Below are positions 9,350-19,271 of a DNA stretch of 45,788 bases, one piece after another; position 1 is the stretch's first letter, and every line of letters starts with the position of its first letter. The stretch lies in NCBI GenBank assembly GCA_001599935.1, contig BCIJ01000001.1:9697-55484 (forward strand). Direction: 5' to 3'. Under the pieces are notes generated by a model. The model made no database searches and had not been told where the DNA came from. It saw only the letters and a program-made list of their open reading frames with translations. The position numbers and the translations under genes are program-made. The DNA is from Holtermannia corniformis (Eukaryota; Basidiomycota; Tremellomycetes; Holtermanniales).

Positions 9350-11260
9350 ATGCCGGCTGACTTTGGTCCACCTGTGCACTCACAGCCATATCCCTCCTTG
9401 GATACTTCTGTCACCTTCGTCGATTTCCTTCGCCGTTACAGGTATCTCCGGCCAGGTCATAATTCGGACGTTTCAGCTCAAGATGCTGCTTACGACTCGG
9501 ATCCGCTATCCAGCACGCCCGTCACCTCGATCCCACTCGAGCGATGTACTCAGACTCTGGCTCGCATCGGTCGGCTCGGCGTCAAGTTTGTAGACGAACC
9601 TGGGATGATGGATCCGGCCGTCAACGACCTGTTCTCTAGCATCCAGCCGGGCGTACTGATCGATCAAAGCCTAGTCGACTACGTCAATACTCTTAGGTTC
9701 CACCTTGTGCAGAGTGTTCCGTACGCAAACGAGACAGCTCAAAACACCGCGTTCGTCTCGGAAGTGTGCATGATCATGAACTACCATGTGCTGTCGAGGA
9801 TCGGCTACTACTTTCGCGAAGGTGTCACCAAGGTGGGCAGCGAGCTCCGTTCACGGTGGGGTGTGCTGGAGAGTTTGCAAAATACGGGCTCGTTTGATCT
9901 GGGATTCGGTACGCACAACGCAAACGATCCAAGCTCTGCAGGCCACTACATACACGGCGTGGAGGCCGAACAGCCATCGACCGGCTGGCCTATCATTCAG
10001 CAGCTGCATGAGCATGCTGAGGGCGCGCAAAGTCTTAGCGCAGCCAAACTGTCGGCTCCTGGTTCCTTCAACGCTTTCCTGGTCAAGGTGCGTACTTTAT
10101 CAAATCACCAGCATGGGCTGATCTCGGACTTGACACAGCTACTGGAAGGAACGCAAGCTCGAACACCACAAACGGTCATTGTATCTACATACACCACCGC
10201 CACTGTCCTCGTCATTCGTCCTCCTTCACCGCTCAAAGAGTACACCGAGATTCAAGTCTCTTCAACCTATCGGCGAGCTCCACCCGAATTAGACGACTTG
10301 ACGGTGCGCAATGTCAATATCCCTACGCTGCTCTTGGCCATGTCTGTACGCTCTGATACCAACATGCTGTACGAGTCTAGCTACGATTGGCCGAGCGCGG
10401 CAACGATCCGCTCCTGGTCCCCATCGACGAGGGCTGAGACGGGCGGTGAGACTCATACCCCCAAACGCAGCTATACCGATGAACTGGTGATAGCCAGTCG
10501 GCTGGTACAGGGGCAGTGTTTGTACAATGTGACTTGGGACGACTATACTCGAACCGTGTTCGAGCATCTACGCGGACCTTTGAAGAGACGCCGTGGGCAG
10601 GAGGAAGAGCGGGCGGTGCCGCAGGCGCAGGCGAGGTCGCTCAAGCTGTTCGAGTGTATCGGAAGCGGTCACCTTGGCGATGTCTATCGTGGCCAACTCG
10701 AGGAGAAGCAAGTGGCTGTCAAGGTGATATCTCCAGGTCTTTTAAACCCGCACAACAACGACGACTACAAGCCAGAGGCAGCGGTGAAAGCGATCGAACA
10801 CGAAGCCGCAGTGTACGACAAGCTACGCGCACTACAGGGCACAAGTATTGCTCGCTGCGAAGGACTTTGGAGGGGGGTCCGTGACGGGTTCGAGAATACG
10901 CAAGACGCTTTTGCTGGACGACTCTATCTGCTCATCACCGAGTATATCCCCTTGACCGTCGACCCGCCGGCTGTGACAGCACCCTCTACGTCCTACTTGG
11001 CCAGTCGGCCGCTTCTCGCCAATGAAGACGCGAAGCGGGTCAAAGACCTGTACGACGCCATCCACCGACACGGCGTATGTCACGGCGACGTCCAGATCCG
11101 GCATTGGCGCTGTCGTTTGGACGGCAGCTTGGCTTTGATTGACTTTGAGCTCGCACAAGTCTTTTCGAAAAGCAAGAGAGTCAGCGAGGCCCGCAAGGCT
11201 AAGCAGGCTGTGGCCCACGAGCTGGCCGAGCTGAGGTATTTGTTGCCCAGTCTCAGCTAG
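9350..11260 (+). CDS. Kinase-like protein with N-terminal nuclease-like region
   Basis: Single-exon ORF of 636 residues. The last ~210 residues look like a protein-kinase fold: a glycine loop IGSGHLGDVYRG, a VAVKVI strand with the ATP-site lysine, an E in EHEAAVYDKL, hinge LYLLITEYIP, a catalytic loop HGVCHGDVQIRHW and IDFELA in place of DFG. HGD and a changed DFG are common in fungal FunK1-like and other atypical kinases; the Asn normally found after the catalytic Asp is missing. Residues ~100-345 resemble the nuclease-like domain that precedes such kinases in Crinkler-type or FunK1 proteins: a GSFDLGFG strand, then HGVEAEQP where an active enzyme would read E-x-K. So this half looks degenerate. 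The gene is unspliced among intron-rich neighbours. Function is unknown; an active kinase is possible but not certain. Confidence 0.7.
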   Translation: MPADFGPPVHSQPYPSLDTSVTFVDFLRRYRYLRPGHNSDVSAQDAAYDSDPLSSTPVTSIPLERCTQTLARIGRLGVKFVDEPGMMDPAVNDLFSSIQPGVLIDQSLVDYVNTLRFHLVQSVPYANETAQNTAFVSEVCMIMNYHVLSRIGYYFREGVTKVGSELRSRWGVLESLQNTGSFDLGFGTHNANDPSSAGHYIHGVEAEQPSTGWPIIQQLHEHAEGAQSLSAAKLSAPGSFNAFLVKVRTLSNHQHGLISDLTQLLEGTQARTPQTVIVSTYTTATVLVIRPPSPLKEYTEIQVSSTYRRAPPELDDLTVRNVNIPTLLLAMSVRSDTNMLYESSYDWPSAATIRSWSPSTRAETGGETHTPKRSYTDELVIASRLVQGQCLYNVTWDDYTRTVFEHLRGPLKRRRGQEEERAVPQAQARSLKLFECIGSGHLGDVYRGQLEEKQVAVKVISPGLLNPHNNDDYKPEAAVKAIEHEAAVYDKLRALQGTSIARCEGLWRGVRDGFENTQDAFAGRLYLLITEYIPLTVDPPAVTAPSTSYLASRPLLANEDAKRVKDLYDAIHRHGVCHGDVQIRHWRCRLDGSLALIDFELAQVFSKSKRVSEARKAKQAVAHELAELRYLLPSLS

Positions 11261-11616
11261 CTGACGGCGCCGTCCCCTTTCCGCAGTTCAACAACGATAT
11301 CGAGAGCCCGCGGCGAGTCTTGGCTCGACTCGCATGTGTACTGCTGGATGCATAGTCTCTGCCTTGACCTAGATACCTTGCGCTCGGCTCGTCCATCCGC
11401 TGCTGGCTCGTCATCACGGCCCAAAGTGGGAAATCTGATTTTATCAGATTAGGGGCCGATCCGCCCTGGCCGGTCCGTGCGCTCGGTTTTTTCGGCTGGC
11501 ATCGACTGCTTTCGGGTTTGTTCGCTCGCTCTGCACTCGAGGCGTAGAAAGCCACCAGGTGAGCAGCGCTCAGCTCGTAGCGGATGCTCAGGTTCACTCG
11601 ACAAACTCTGACGCTC
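11261..11616. other. Intergenic region upstream of the oxidoreductase gene
   Basis: About 350 bp between the stop of the kinase-like gene and the next start. A palindromic ATCTGATTTTATCAGAT lies near 11432. No gene seen. Confidence 0.5.
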
Positions 11617-13392
11617 ATGCCAGGTCGCAAAGCAAACACGCCGTCGGCCGTCGGCGGGCCTCGCACCATGAAGAATGTGTTGGTATTGGGGATTGCGTAC
11701 GGAGGAGCGAGAGCGGCGATCATGCTAGCGAAAGATCTGCCAGAGGGCTGGCGCGTGATTGCGATTGATCGCAACTCTCACTTTAACCGTGAGTTTCGGC
11801 TGTAACCTTGGTCTTGGGTGGAGATTCGAGCACGGTGAGCTGACGCCAGTGGTGGATGCAGACGTCTATGTGTTTCCTCGGTTCACGGTGCTGCAAGAAC
11901 TGCCGAACCGACCGGCCGCGTTCATCCCGTACCACAACATCTTCAACCCGGCGCCCGATAGCCCGTCCGAGACGGCGGCCGCATCCACCCTGCACACACC
12001 GCCCATGACGCCGACAGACCCTCCAGCGGTCCCTCTGCACCCTCACCTCTTCCTCCAGTCACACGTCGTGTCGATTCAAGAAAACAGCGTCACGCTCGAT
12101 CGCGCCTTTCCAGAACACGGTCTGGGCGAGACGATCGAGTTCGAGTACTGCATGTACGCTCTCGGCAGTCGGCTGCCTGCTCCGTGCGATGTATGGACCA
12201 GTACAGAGGGTACGAGTCCGCCAGGGACGAAACAGCATGGGATGGAATGGATGATGAACCGCGTCGACCGCGTACGGCGCGCACAGCGGATCGTGGTCAT
12301 TGGCGGTGGGGCGCTCGGGATCCGTCAGTTGGCTCGCTGCGGGCGATAAGGCTGCATGCTGATGTGCTGCAGAGTACGCGTCGGACATCAAGAGCATCTA
12401 CCCGACCAAAGACGTGACGCTCATCCACTCGCGATCGCGGCTGCTTCCAATCTACCCGCAAGAGATGCACGACCGAGGTGGGCTAGGATCATGACTGTGC
12501 GAGTCTGGCTGACATGACCACCGCAGTGGCAGACAACCTGACAAGGCTCGGCGTCAATCTCGTGCTGGGCCACCGTGTATCAACACCGGCCGAGCAGCTC
12601 GTCGATGACGATGGGCCCAAGACGGTCCGCACCGGTTCAGGCGGCGAATACCACGCCGACCTTGTGGTACGTACTCTTTCATGGTCAGCTCTCGTAGCTA
12701 ACACCTGCAGCTCGTGTGCACCGGCCAAAAACCCAACACGACGCTCATGTCGACACTAGCGCCCGAGTGCATCAACCCACTCAACGGCCGGATCCGCGTC
12801 CAATCCACTCTGCAAATCGACACTTCACCGCTCCCACCGCCCTCCCTCACCGGTCTCACGCTCGCCCAACCTCCCTCGGCCACGTCCTCACCGACGTACC
12901 ACTCGTCGTACATTGCCCCGCCCTCGCCCGCCACATCCACATGCTCAATCTCGACCGAAGACGACCGACTAGGCCACATTTTCGCAGTCGGCGACTGCGC
13001 CAGCACCGGTGCGATCCAGGCGGGGCATACAGCATACAACCAAGCCGAAGTCGCCGCACGCAACATCTTGACGCTCGTCAAACGTCGAGGGAGCGGTGGG
13101 AGCCCGCATGCCGGTGTGGATGACGAGCTCGAAGTCTACCAGCCTGGTCCGCCCGCGATCAAAGTCACGGTCGGTGGGGTGAGTCCTTGCCTCGGCACCG
13201 CACATTGCACGACTGACAGGATCTCAGAAAAACTCGGTCACGGCGATCGGGGACGCGATTACGTGGTCGAGTGAAGGAGTCGAGGATCTCATGGTCACTA
13301 GCATTTGGTGCGTCCTGTGCAAAGGCCATATGCAGAGCTGACATTGACCTAGGCCGATGCTGAACGCCGAAGGGACCGACATCAACCTGTGA
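11617..13392 (+). CDS. AIF2/FSP1-like FAD-dependent NAD(P)H oxidoreductase
   Basis: Seven exons (11617-11788, 11862-12323, 12373-12477, 12527-12666, 12711-13178, 13228-13307, 13353-13392) give 488 residues. An N-terminal Rossmann motif reads VLVLGIAYGGARAA; family members usually read GGGxxG or GGSxxG, so the first glycines are altered. FNHVYVFPRFTVL follows, as in the AMID/AIF2/FSP1 group. A second dinucleotide motif, IVVIGGGALGIQYASDI, binds NAD(P)H. LVCTGQKPN and HIFAVGDCAS are the ATG and GD motifs that close over FAD. The family oxidises NAD(P)H and passes electrons to quinones, often at mitochondria or lipid droplets. Three in-frame ATGs (11584, 11617, 11668) are possible starts; the one at 11668 sits directly before the Rossmann strand in a good context. 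A proline/serine-rich insert of ~45 residues (near 12830-12950) splits the C-terminal part. Confidence 0.88.
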
Positions 13393-13801
13393 TTGCGGAG
13401 AAGCCTTGGAATCAGTAGATGTCGTGGGATATTGTGACACTAGATTACCAGCATGTAACTCGAGACTCTACCGTGACGGCTTTGGAGGCGCCAAGGACTG
13501 CTTCGGCGCCGGCGCTGGCGTCAATGGCGTTCTGCTCGAGCGCCGATCTCTTCCCGGTCAGATGCGCGTCCGTGTGCCGACGCGGCATCCTTCCTTTGTC
13601 CCGTCCATCTATCTAGCACCAAAGCTGCCTCCTTGCCCCGCTTCCGGCCAGAACATCCTTGTGCGCCTCTTCGGGCCGATCAAGTGTGCAAAGGACGCGT
13701 TGGCGATGGTGTGGGAACCGGGTGAAAGGTCTTAAGTCTGGCCAGCGCCGCGCGGTGCTTCTTGTTCCTGAACCTGAAGTGGTTGTGAACAAGGACTGAA
13801 C
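13393..13801. promoter_or_regulatory. Region upstream of the first DUF6534-like gene
   Basis: About 400 bp with only short ORFs that look like chance. It must contain the promoter of the gene starting at 13802. No TATA box stands out. Confidence 0.4.
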
Positions 13802-15534
13802 ATGCTGGCGGTGCGATACTTTGAGTGGAACGAGCTCGAAGCGGGAGGGACGACGGTGTCAGAGTACCTGGCGGAAGTGGTGGCGGTGCGTTTGCTGGCT
13901 GGTTGGGATGGGAGAGGTAGCTGATACGGTGGATAGGGCAATGTGGATACGATGCTGAAGGCTGGTCTGTACTGTCTGTGCGAGGAATCGTGCAGTGTCG
14001 CTGAGGGGTGATAGGCGCGACGGCCGTTGTCACTCAAGCGCTTCTCACTGGTAAGGATCAATGACTCGCACACGGTCAGCTACTGATCGGCTGTAGGTAT
14101 CGTCCTGGTCCTAGTCAGTTCAACGTCTGAGCTAGGTCAGACGAGCTCATGTCCATAGGTTGCGCAATACTTTAAAGAGTGCAAAGACGACCGCAAGGCC
14201 AAGAGACGTGCCATTGTCAATGCTCATTGCGCTGTATCCACGCGCTGACACTGCTCAGGCGGCCATGACCGTCGTCACGATCGTCCAACTCATCCTCACC
14301 AACGTCGATGTCGGGCTGCTGCTCCTCCACCGAGACGACTATGCAACCGTCTACGCTCGCGACACGGTGCGTTTCTGCACCCCGTTCATGCCCAAGCTGA
14401 TCCGAGCCAGATCATCTCGGGCATCGGGATCCTACTAGGCAGCATCTCAATCTCCCAGCTCCAACTCTCGTTCAACTGCCGGACCTTTTTCCTGTGCGAC
14501 AGGAACAAGCGCCTCGTCGGTGGCCTCGGGGTGTTTATTGCTGCCAGTTTGGTAGTGGCCCTCGTCAACGCCGGTTTGTGAGGACCACTACGATCGACAT
14601 GACACCGCGTGCTGATACGTTGCCATGTACAGCGCGCTCAGTTTCCCGCGCTACGACAGTAACACCAGTATGTCCGCACCAGCCCACACAGCCCCGCTAA
14701 TCTCTCACAGCGATATCCCAAATCCAAGCCGACCTCCCTTCGCTCCGCCACAAGACTTCTCAACTCCACATCCTGTCCATACTGCAAGCGTCCCTCGTCG
14801 TACTCACAAACCTGTTGATCACCGGCGCCATCTCGTCGGCGCTCTGGAAATGCAGGACGGGGTATACCGCGACCGACTCGTTGGTGAAGCGGTTGTTTAT
14901 CGAGGTCGTGGGGCGCATGGTGCCGCCGACCGTGTTAGCGATTGTGCATCTGGTGTGTGAACGGTACGATCGTCGTCGGTGAGGTTGACGCTGGGATAGG
15001 GTTTGCTCCTAGGTGGGATCGGGATGAGTTCGTGGTTGCGTGTTTCAACCGGTCTGCAGAGTGAGTGAAATCGAGCTGCGCGTCGTCGGCTGTGATTGAT
15101 CGACATGACGCGCAGCATCAATGTGTTTGTACACTGTCGTCGTGAGTTGTCACCGCAAGCGGTGTGCGATCCAGACTGACCATTCCATCTAGACCGTTCT
15201 ACTGCTGTGAGTCGCTTCCGACGCCTACTCGTCTTCGCCAAATTGACAACCTACCAGGCGCGTCCGCAAGACGTCTCGAGTGAGTATCACGATCGCCGAG
15301 TCAGCTCATCAGCGCTCACACGACCAGTACGCGTTCCCCGAATCGCGTCAACGATGGGAAAAATCCTCATCGGGCGGCGAGAGCGCGCGCCACGCTACCA
15401 GTCTGAAATCAATGGGTGTAAGTGTGCGTCGTCTGCGAGGGCCGGGCTGAGAGATCTGGGAATAGTCTGCGACGCCGTTATCGCCGATGGAGCCGGCACA
15501 GGTCGTGATCACGATGAACCGCGCGGTCGTCTAG
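13802..15534 (+). CDS. Seven-helix membrane protein, DUF6534-like (copy A)
   Basis: Fifteen exons, found by aligning with the paralog at 21666-23568, sum to 1,065 nt (354 residues). Exons as short as 14, 17 and 22 nt occur. Order: start MLAVRYFEWNELEAG; helix 1 GVIGATAVVTQALLTGIVLV then QYFKECKDD; helix 2 MTVVTIVQLILTNVDVG; helix 3 IISGIGILLGSISISQL with the Q..F..R signature (QLSFNCRTFFL); helix 4 GGLGVFIAASLVVALVNAGF; helix 5 ILSILQASLVVLTNLLITGA followed by TGYTATDSLVKRL; helix 6 MVPPTVLAIVHLGLLLGG; helix 7 SMCLYTVVTVLLL; tail ending VVITMNRAVV. This topology and the TGF.xTD.LV.RL motif match fungal DUF6534-type proteins, whose role is not known. It probably sits in a membrane with seven helices. 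It runs convergently into PEX11 (57 bp between stops). Confidence 0.8.
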
Positions 15535-15591
15535 CCACAGGGTATAATACATACGTCGCTAATCTGACAACTGGATCTTGAGCTTGGCTGG

Positions 15592-16687
15592 TTAGAGAGC
15601 TTTCCGGGCTGAAGGGTTGACTTTGAGCCATTGTTGTTGCAGAGCCATGTAGGATGTCGCGGCGCTGCGAGGCGTCAGTGTGGGCTATGCTAGGGTTGGG
15701 AAGGACCGTACCCGAGCGCGCCGACGACGCCGTCGTTTAGATGCGTGAAGCCGAGGTTGTTGGCGGGGATGAACAGGTCGAACGAGTCCATGACGAATTG
15801 CGAGAGGAGCGTTTGGCGTTGGCTATGCTCGTCAGTCAGTCTACCTGCAAAGAGGGAACGCACGCAATCATCGCCCGGCCCTTTGCACGGCGTTGCTCGA
15901 CTGCGGCCGTTGCCGATTCCGGTCCATCTTTCTCGGTACTGGCAGCTTCGCGGCGGGCGACTTGACCTGTGAGTGCGAGCCTGCGCGATTCGGCGCGGAG
16001 CGTGACGAGAGACGACGTCGAGGACGCGAGCGAGAGAAGGATACCAGAGAGCCAAAACTGGTTTGAGACTTTGACGACCCGGGCGAGCTTGCTGTCATGG
16101 TGATCAGTGATAGGTCCCGACGGAGAGGACTGACTCGTTGTCGAGGTTGAAAAACTTGACAGAATGCAGCCAGACGACCATATCGGTCGAGAGATAGCCT
16201 GCGTACGCCATCTGGCGCCCAAGCTGCGTCAAGTGCGAGATCTGAGCGGCCGTCGTGATCCCGGCAGAAGAGTGTGAGATGCTGTGACTGATCAGTAGGT
16301 TTCTGCCGACGGGTGAACGCGTACATTGGCTGGCTCGCGACGTTTAATGCAGATTGGAGGTGTTCTAACGGCTTGAAGATGCGCATCACTGGTCTCGACG
16401 GTCAGTTGTTGGTCCCTAGACGGCGCCAGGACAGACGTTTACGACCGCCCGCGAGACCGGCTTTGAGCCCATCCCAGCGCTTTGCAGTGTCGACAGAGCC
16501 GTTCTTGAGCGACGACCAGGCGATCAGGCGGGCGAGATACTGTACGAGGCGATAGACCTGGACGGGGTGAGCGATGCACCAACCAAGGGCGGGAACGCAC
16601 CTTGTCTCTGCCGACGGTCGTTGCGAGGAGAGCGAGCGAGTGGTTGAGCTTTGGGTGGAGTAGGACCTGAGCTGCGATGTGGGACAT
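15592..16687 (-). CDS. PEX11: Peroxisomal membrane protein Pex11
   Basis: Seven exons (16601-16687, 16437-16557, 16325-16388, 16135-16281, 15864-16091, 15712-15822, 15592-15664) join to 276 residues. N-terminus: LNHSLALLATTVGRDKVYRLVQYLARL, then GRKLMRIFKPLEHLQSAL, the amphipathic helix region that tubulates membranes in this family. Next come LGRQMAYAGYLSTDMVVWLHSVKF and a hydrophobic segment QFWLSGILLSLASSTSSLV. The C-terminus has SFDLFIPANNLGF, DGVVGALGAATSYMALQQQW and a short tail, all typical of Pex11. The family elongates and divides peroxisomes and helps fatty-acid metabolites cross the membrane. It is slightly longer than the usual 230-260 residues because of a charged insert (EKDGPESATAAVEQRRAKGR) before the last helix. 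Confidence 0.93.
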
Positions 16688-16879
16688 GATCGCTATGAAG
16701 AAGAAGAAGATGAAGATGAAGATGAACGGCGGGTAAGACTAGCCGACAGCAAATGGTCCCGATTCTCCTGCAACCATCCCATGCTGCTATGGGCGATCGA
16801 CCATGCAGATGGACAGTGTCTAGAGCTACATGCATGCAGAGATCCGTCATTCTACCGTGCTGTCAATCCCCCCTGCGAG

Positions 16880-18879
16880 TCAGCGCCCACGTCCACCGCC
16901 GCCTCCGAGCACCAGCTTCTTCTTTGCCTTTTTCCCCGCGCCCTTGTTGATACCCTCGTTGACCGGTCCATCTTCCGGATCGTGATCGAGCGCGTCCCAG
17001 GCATGATCGACCTCCCATGCGTCGACCTCGCTCGCTCGCTCGCGCGGCGGTGCACTCGCGATCGCCGTTGAAGCCCATGAGCGCGTCGGTTGAGCGTACG
17101 CCAACGCCGGTGGACTGCCCAGCGGCGGCATCGAGCTCGAACCGCTCGGCGAGCCAACCTGATCCGTATCCAGCGTCGAGCGAGCAAGAGCGAGCGCAAA
17201 CTCTTGATCCTGATCCGTCGTCGCGCGGTGCTCGATCGGGAGCTTTGCACGCTCGACCGCCTCCCATTTCGTCTTTGCCCGATCCTCCTTTTTCGTCTTT
17301 TCTCGCCGCTTGACCCTGCGCGCCTTGAGTGGCTGTTCGAACAGGGCCAGCGTTTCGGCCGGTACGAGTCGTTCCAGATCCGTCTCGATGAACACGAGGT
17401 CGGTCCCCGAGGGCAGGTGCGAGAGGTATTTACACCGCCGGGCGAGGTCCTCATTCATCGTGCCCGGGTCGGCGTCCGTCGGCGTCACAGTCAGCACAGG
17501 AGGGAAGAGGGCATACGATTTAAAGTGGGCGAGCAGGATCCGGATATCGAGTGGGTGAAGAAAAATGTTGGCGCCGAGAGAGGACTGGTAAAAGTAGAAT
17601 GAAGGTTCGGGACCGGCTGGCGTGGGCGCAGCGTGCGGCTTGCGCTTGGGTTTGGGTTTCGTTGGCGACGCGAGTGGGTCGGGACGAGGGCCAGCCGGAG
17701 ACGGTTCTGATGCGATCTCGGTTGCGGCCAACGTCGATGGCCCAGCTGCCCTCGCCGCCTCGCGCTCGCGCTTCCTCCTGACAGCATCCAGCGCGTCGCG
17801 AGCTTCACGCTCAAGCACTCGCACACCGTCCACGTCCAACTCCTCTCTAACCTTGACAATTTGCTTGCGCACCTTTTCCTCGGCCGCCGTCACGAACCCT
17901 CGTCCGAGCTCGTCACCGTGCAGGATTGTCCATTCGTGCGCGAGCTCGTCCAGTTCGCGCTGGAGCTCGCAGAGCATGTATTCAGGCGTCGCGAGCATGA
18001 ATTTCGAAAAGTCGGCCACGTCGGGTGCAAAGTGGAACGGGGCAGAGTGCACGGGGAGTGCATCAGAAGGCCACGTCGAGGATCGAGGGAGGGCGAGCGT
18101 GGTCATCTTTGGTCGCTGCATCAGAGTGAGATGCAGTTGATGGCTCGGTTTCGAGCCGTGTGCGATGGCCAGGTCGGTGCTCGGCCGCGGCTCATGGTAG
18201 CAGACCGACTTGAGCATGCGTTCGAGCACGGTGTCGCCGCAGATTGGGCATTTGGTGGATTTCGGGATATCCGACAGCGCAATGTAGTGCAGGATGCAGG
18301 GGAAGCAGAAGATCTGCGTCGTCAGCTTGGTCGACGACGACGCTGCCGACACGTACATGGCCGCACTTTGTCATGCGTCCGGCGACGGGCTTGTCGAGGC
18401 AGATGGGGCATGTCTGCCCTTGGTCTTCGCTCTCCCTGCGCATCCGCCTGAGTGCATCGTCGTCGCCGAGCTCGCCTTGGACCAGAGACAGCAGCGAGAC
18501 GGTGGGCACGATGACTTGGAGGATGTTGGGCCAGTGCAGGAAGCTGGGATGCATGTCAGCTCTGCTCGCCGGCGACTGCTGCTTACATGTCGGGATCGGC
18601 AAAGTGAGCACTGTACGAGCCCATAGGCTTCATCACGAAGCGGTAACGAGCATTCACATACTCTGAGCGGCTCCTCGTCAGCACAAGGTGATCCGCTCGA
18701 CGGTCGCTCGACTGACTGTCCTTGTTGAACGCGTTGAACCGAGCGCCGTCACCATACCGCTTGCTCCGTCTCGGCGGCGCCGACAGGGCAGACGGCTGGC
18801 GAGAGGGCAGAGTGAACCCAAGCCAGCCAGTGACATCGGCGGCCTTGTGACGGCTCGGCGTCGTCCTCGGCGGTTGCAT
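16880..18879 (-). CDS. MAG2: RING-finger protein of the RNF10/Mag2 family
   Basis: Three exons (18587-18879, 18357-18543, 16880-18313) give 637 residues. The N-terminus has WLGFTLPSR and later YVNARYRFVMKP, then AHFADPDIFLHWPNILQVI, as in RNF10. The RING domain reads CPICLDKP, TKCGH, then after an intron IFCFPCILHYI and KCPICGD, so all eight zinc ligands are present. Downstream, FYFYQSSLGANIFLHPLDIRIL and RRCKYLSHLPSGTDLVFIE are the conserved C-terminal block of the family, followed by a basic, alanine-rich tail ending in glycines. RNF10 and yeast Mag2 are E3 ligases linked to ubiquitination of small-subunit ribosomal proteins in ribosome quality control. The start at 18879 is chosen because the frame upstream encodes an unrelated hydrophobic stretch. 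Divergent from the CUE-Smr gene (392 bp between starts). Confidence 0.9.
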
Positions 18880-19271
18880 GCTGGAGACGAGGGTTGGGAC
18901 GGTGTCGGCGTCGTTGTCGGTCAACGCGTTTGCGCAGGATGCTATAGGATACAGCGAGCAGAGCAGCACGCAGAGAGAGAGAGAGAGGACCCGAGGTGAC
19001 AAGACCGGATGGTCGTTGTCGATGACGAGCCTCGTCACCGCCTTGTCGCTTCAACAACGATATCGAGCCTGTCGAGCGGTTGCCAGCAATCGTCTACACC
19101 ATCTCCGAGTTGTCGATCGTGCTGTGCATCTCGTTCAAGCCAGCAAGAACAGCGATCGCCGTCGAGATCCATGTATCCATCGCCCTCGCCGCATCCCCTC
19201 GCACGCTCGATCCCGCCCGTATGCCCGTCTCTGCTCGACCGTCGACAAACAGAGCCATCATCAGCACCCAG
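18880..19271. promoter_or_regulatory. Divergent promoter region, RNF10-like / CUE-Smr genes
   Basis: 392 bp between two divergent starts, both of ribosome-quality-control type genes. A run of alternating GA (GAGAGAGAGAGAG near 18974) lies inside. ORFs here in both strands look like chance. Confidence 0.45.

Noticed and set aside
17090..18451. Several long forward ORFs (up to 196 codons)
   Set aside because: They are antisense to the RNF10-like gene, which has a complete RING domain and conserved blocks.
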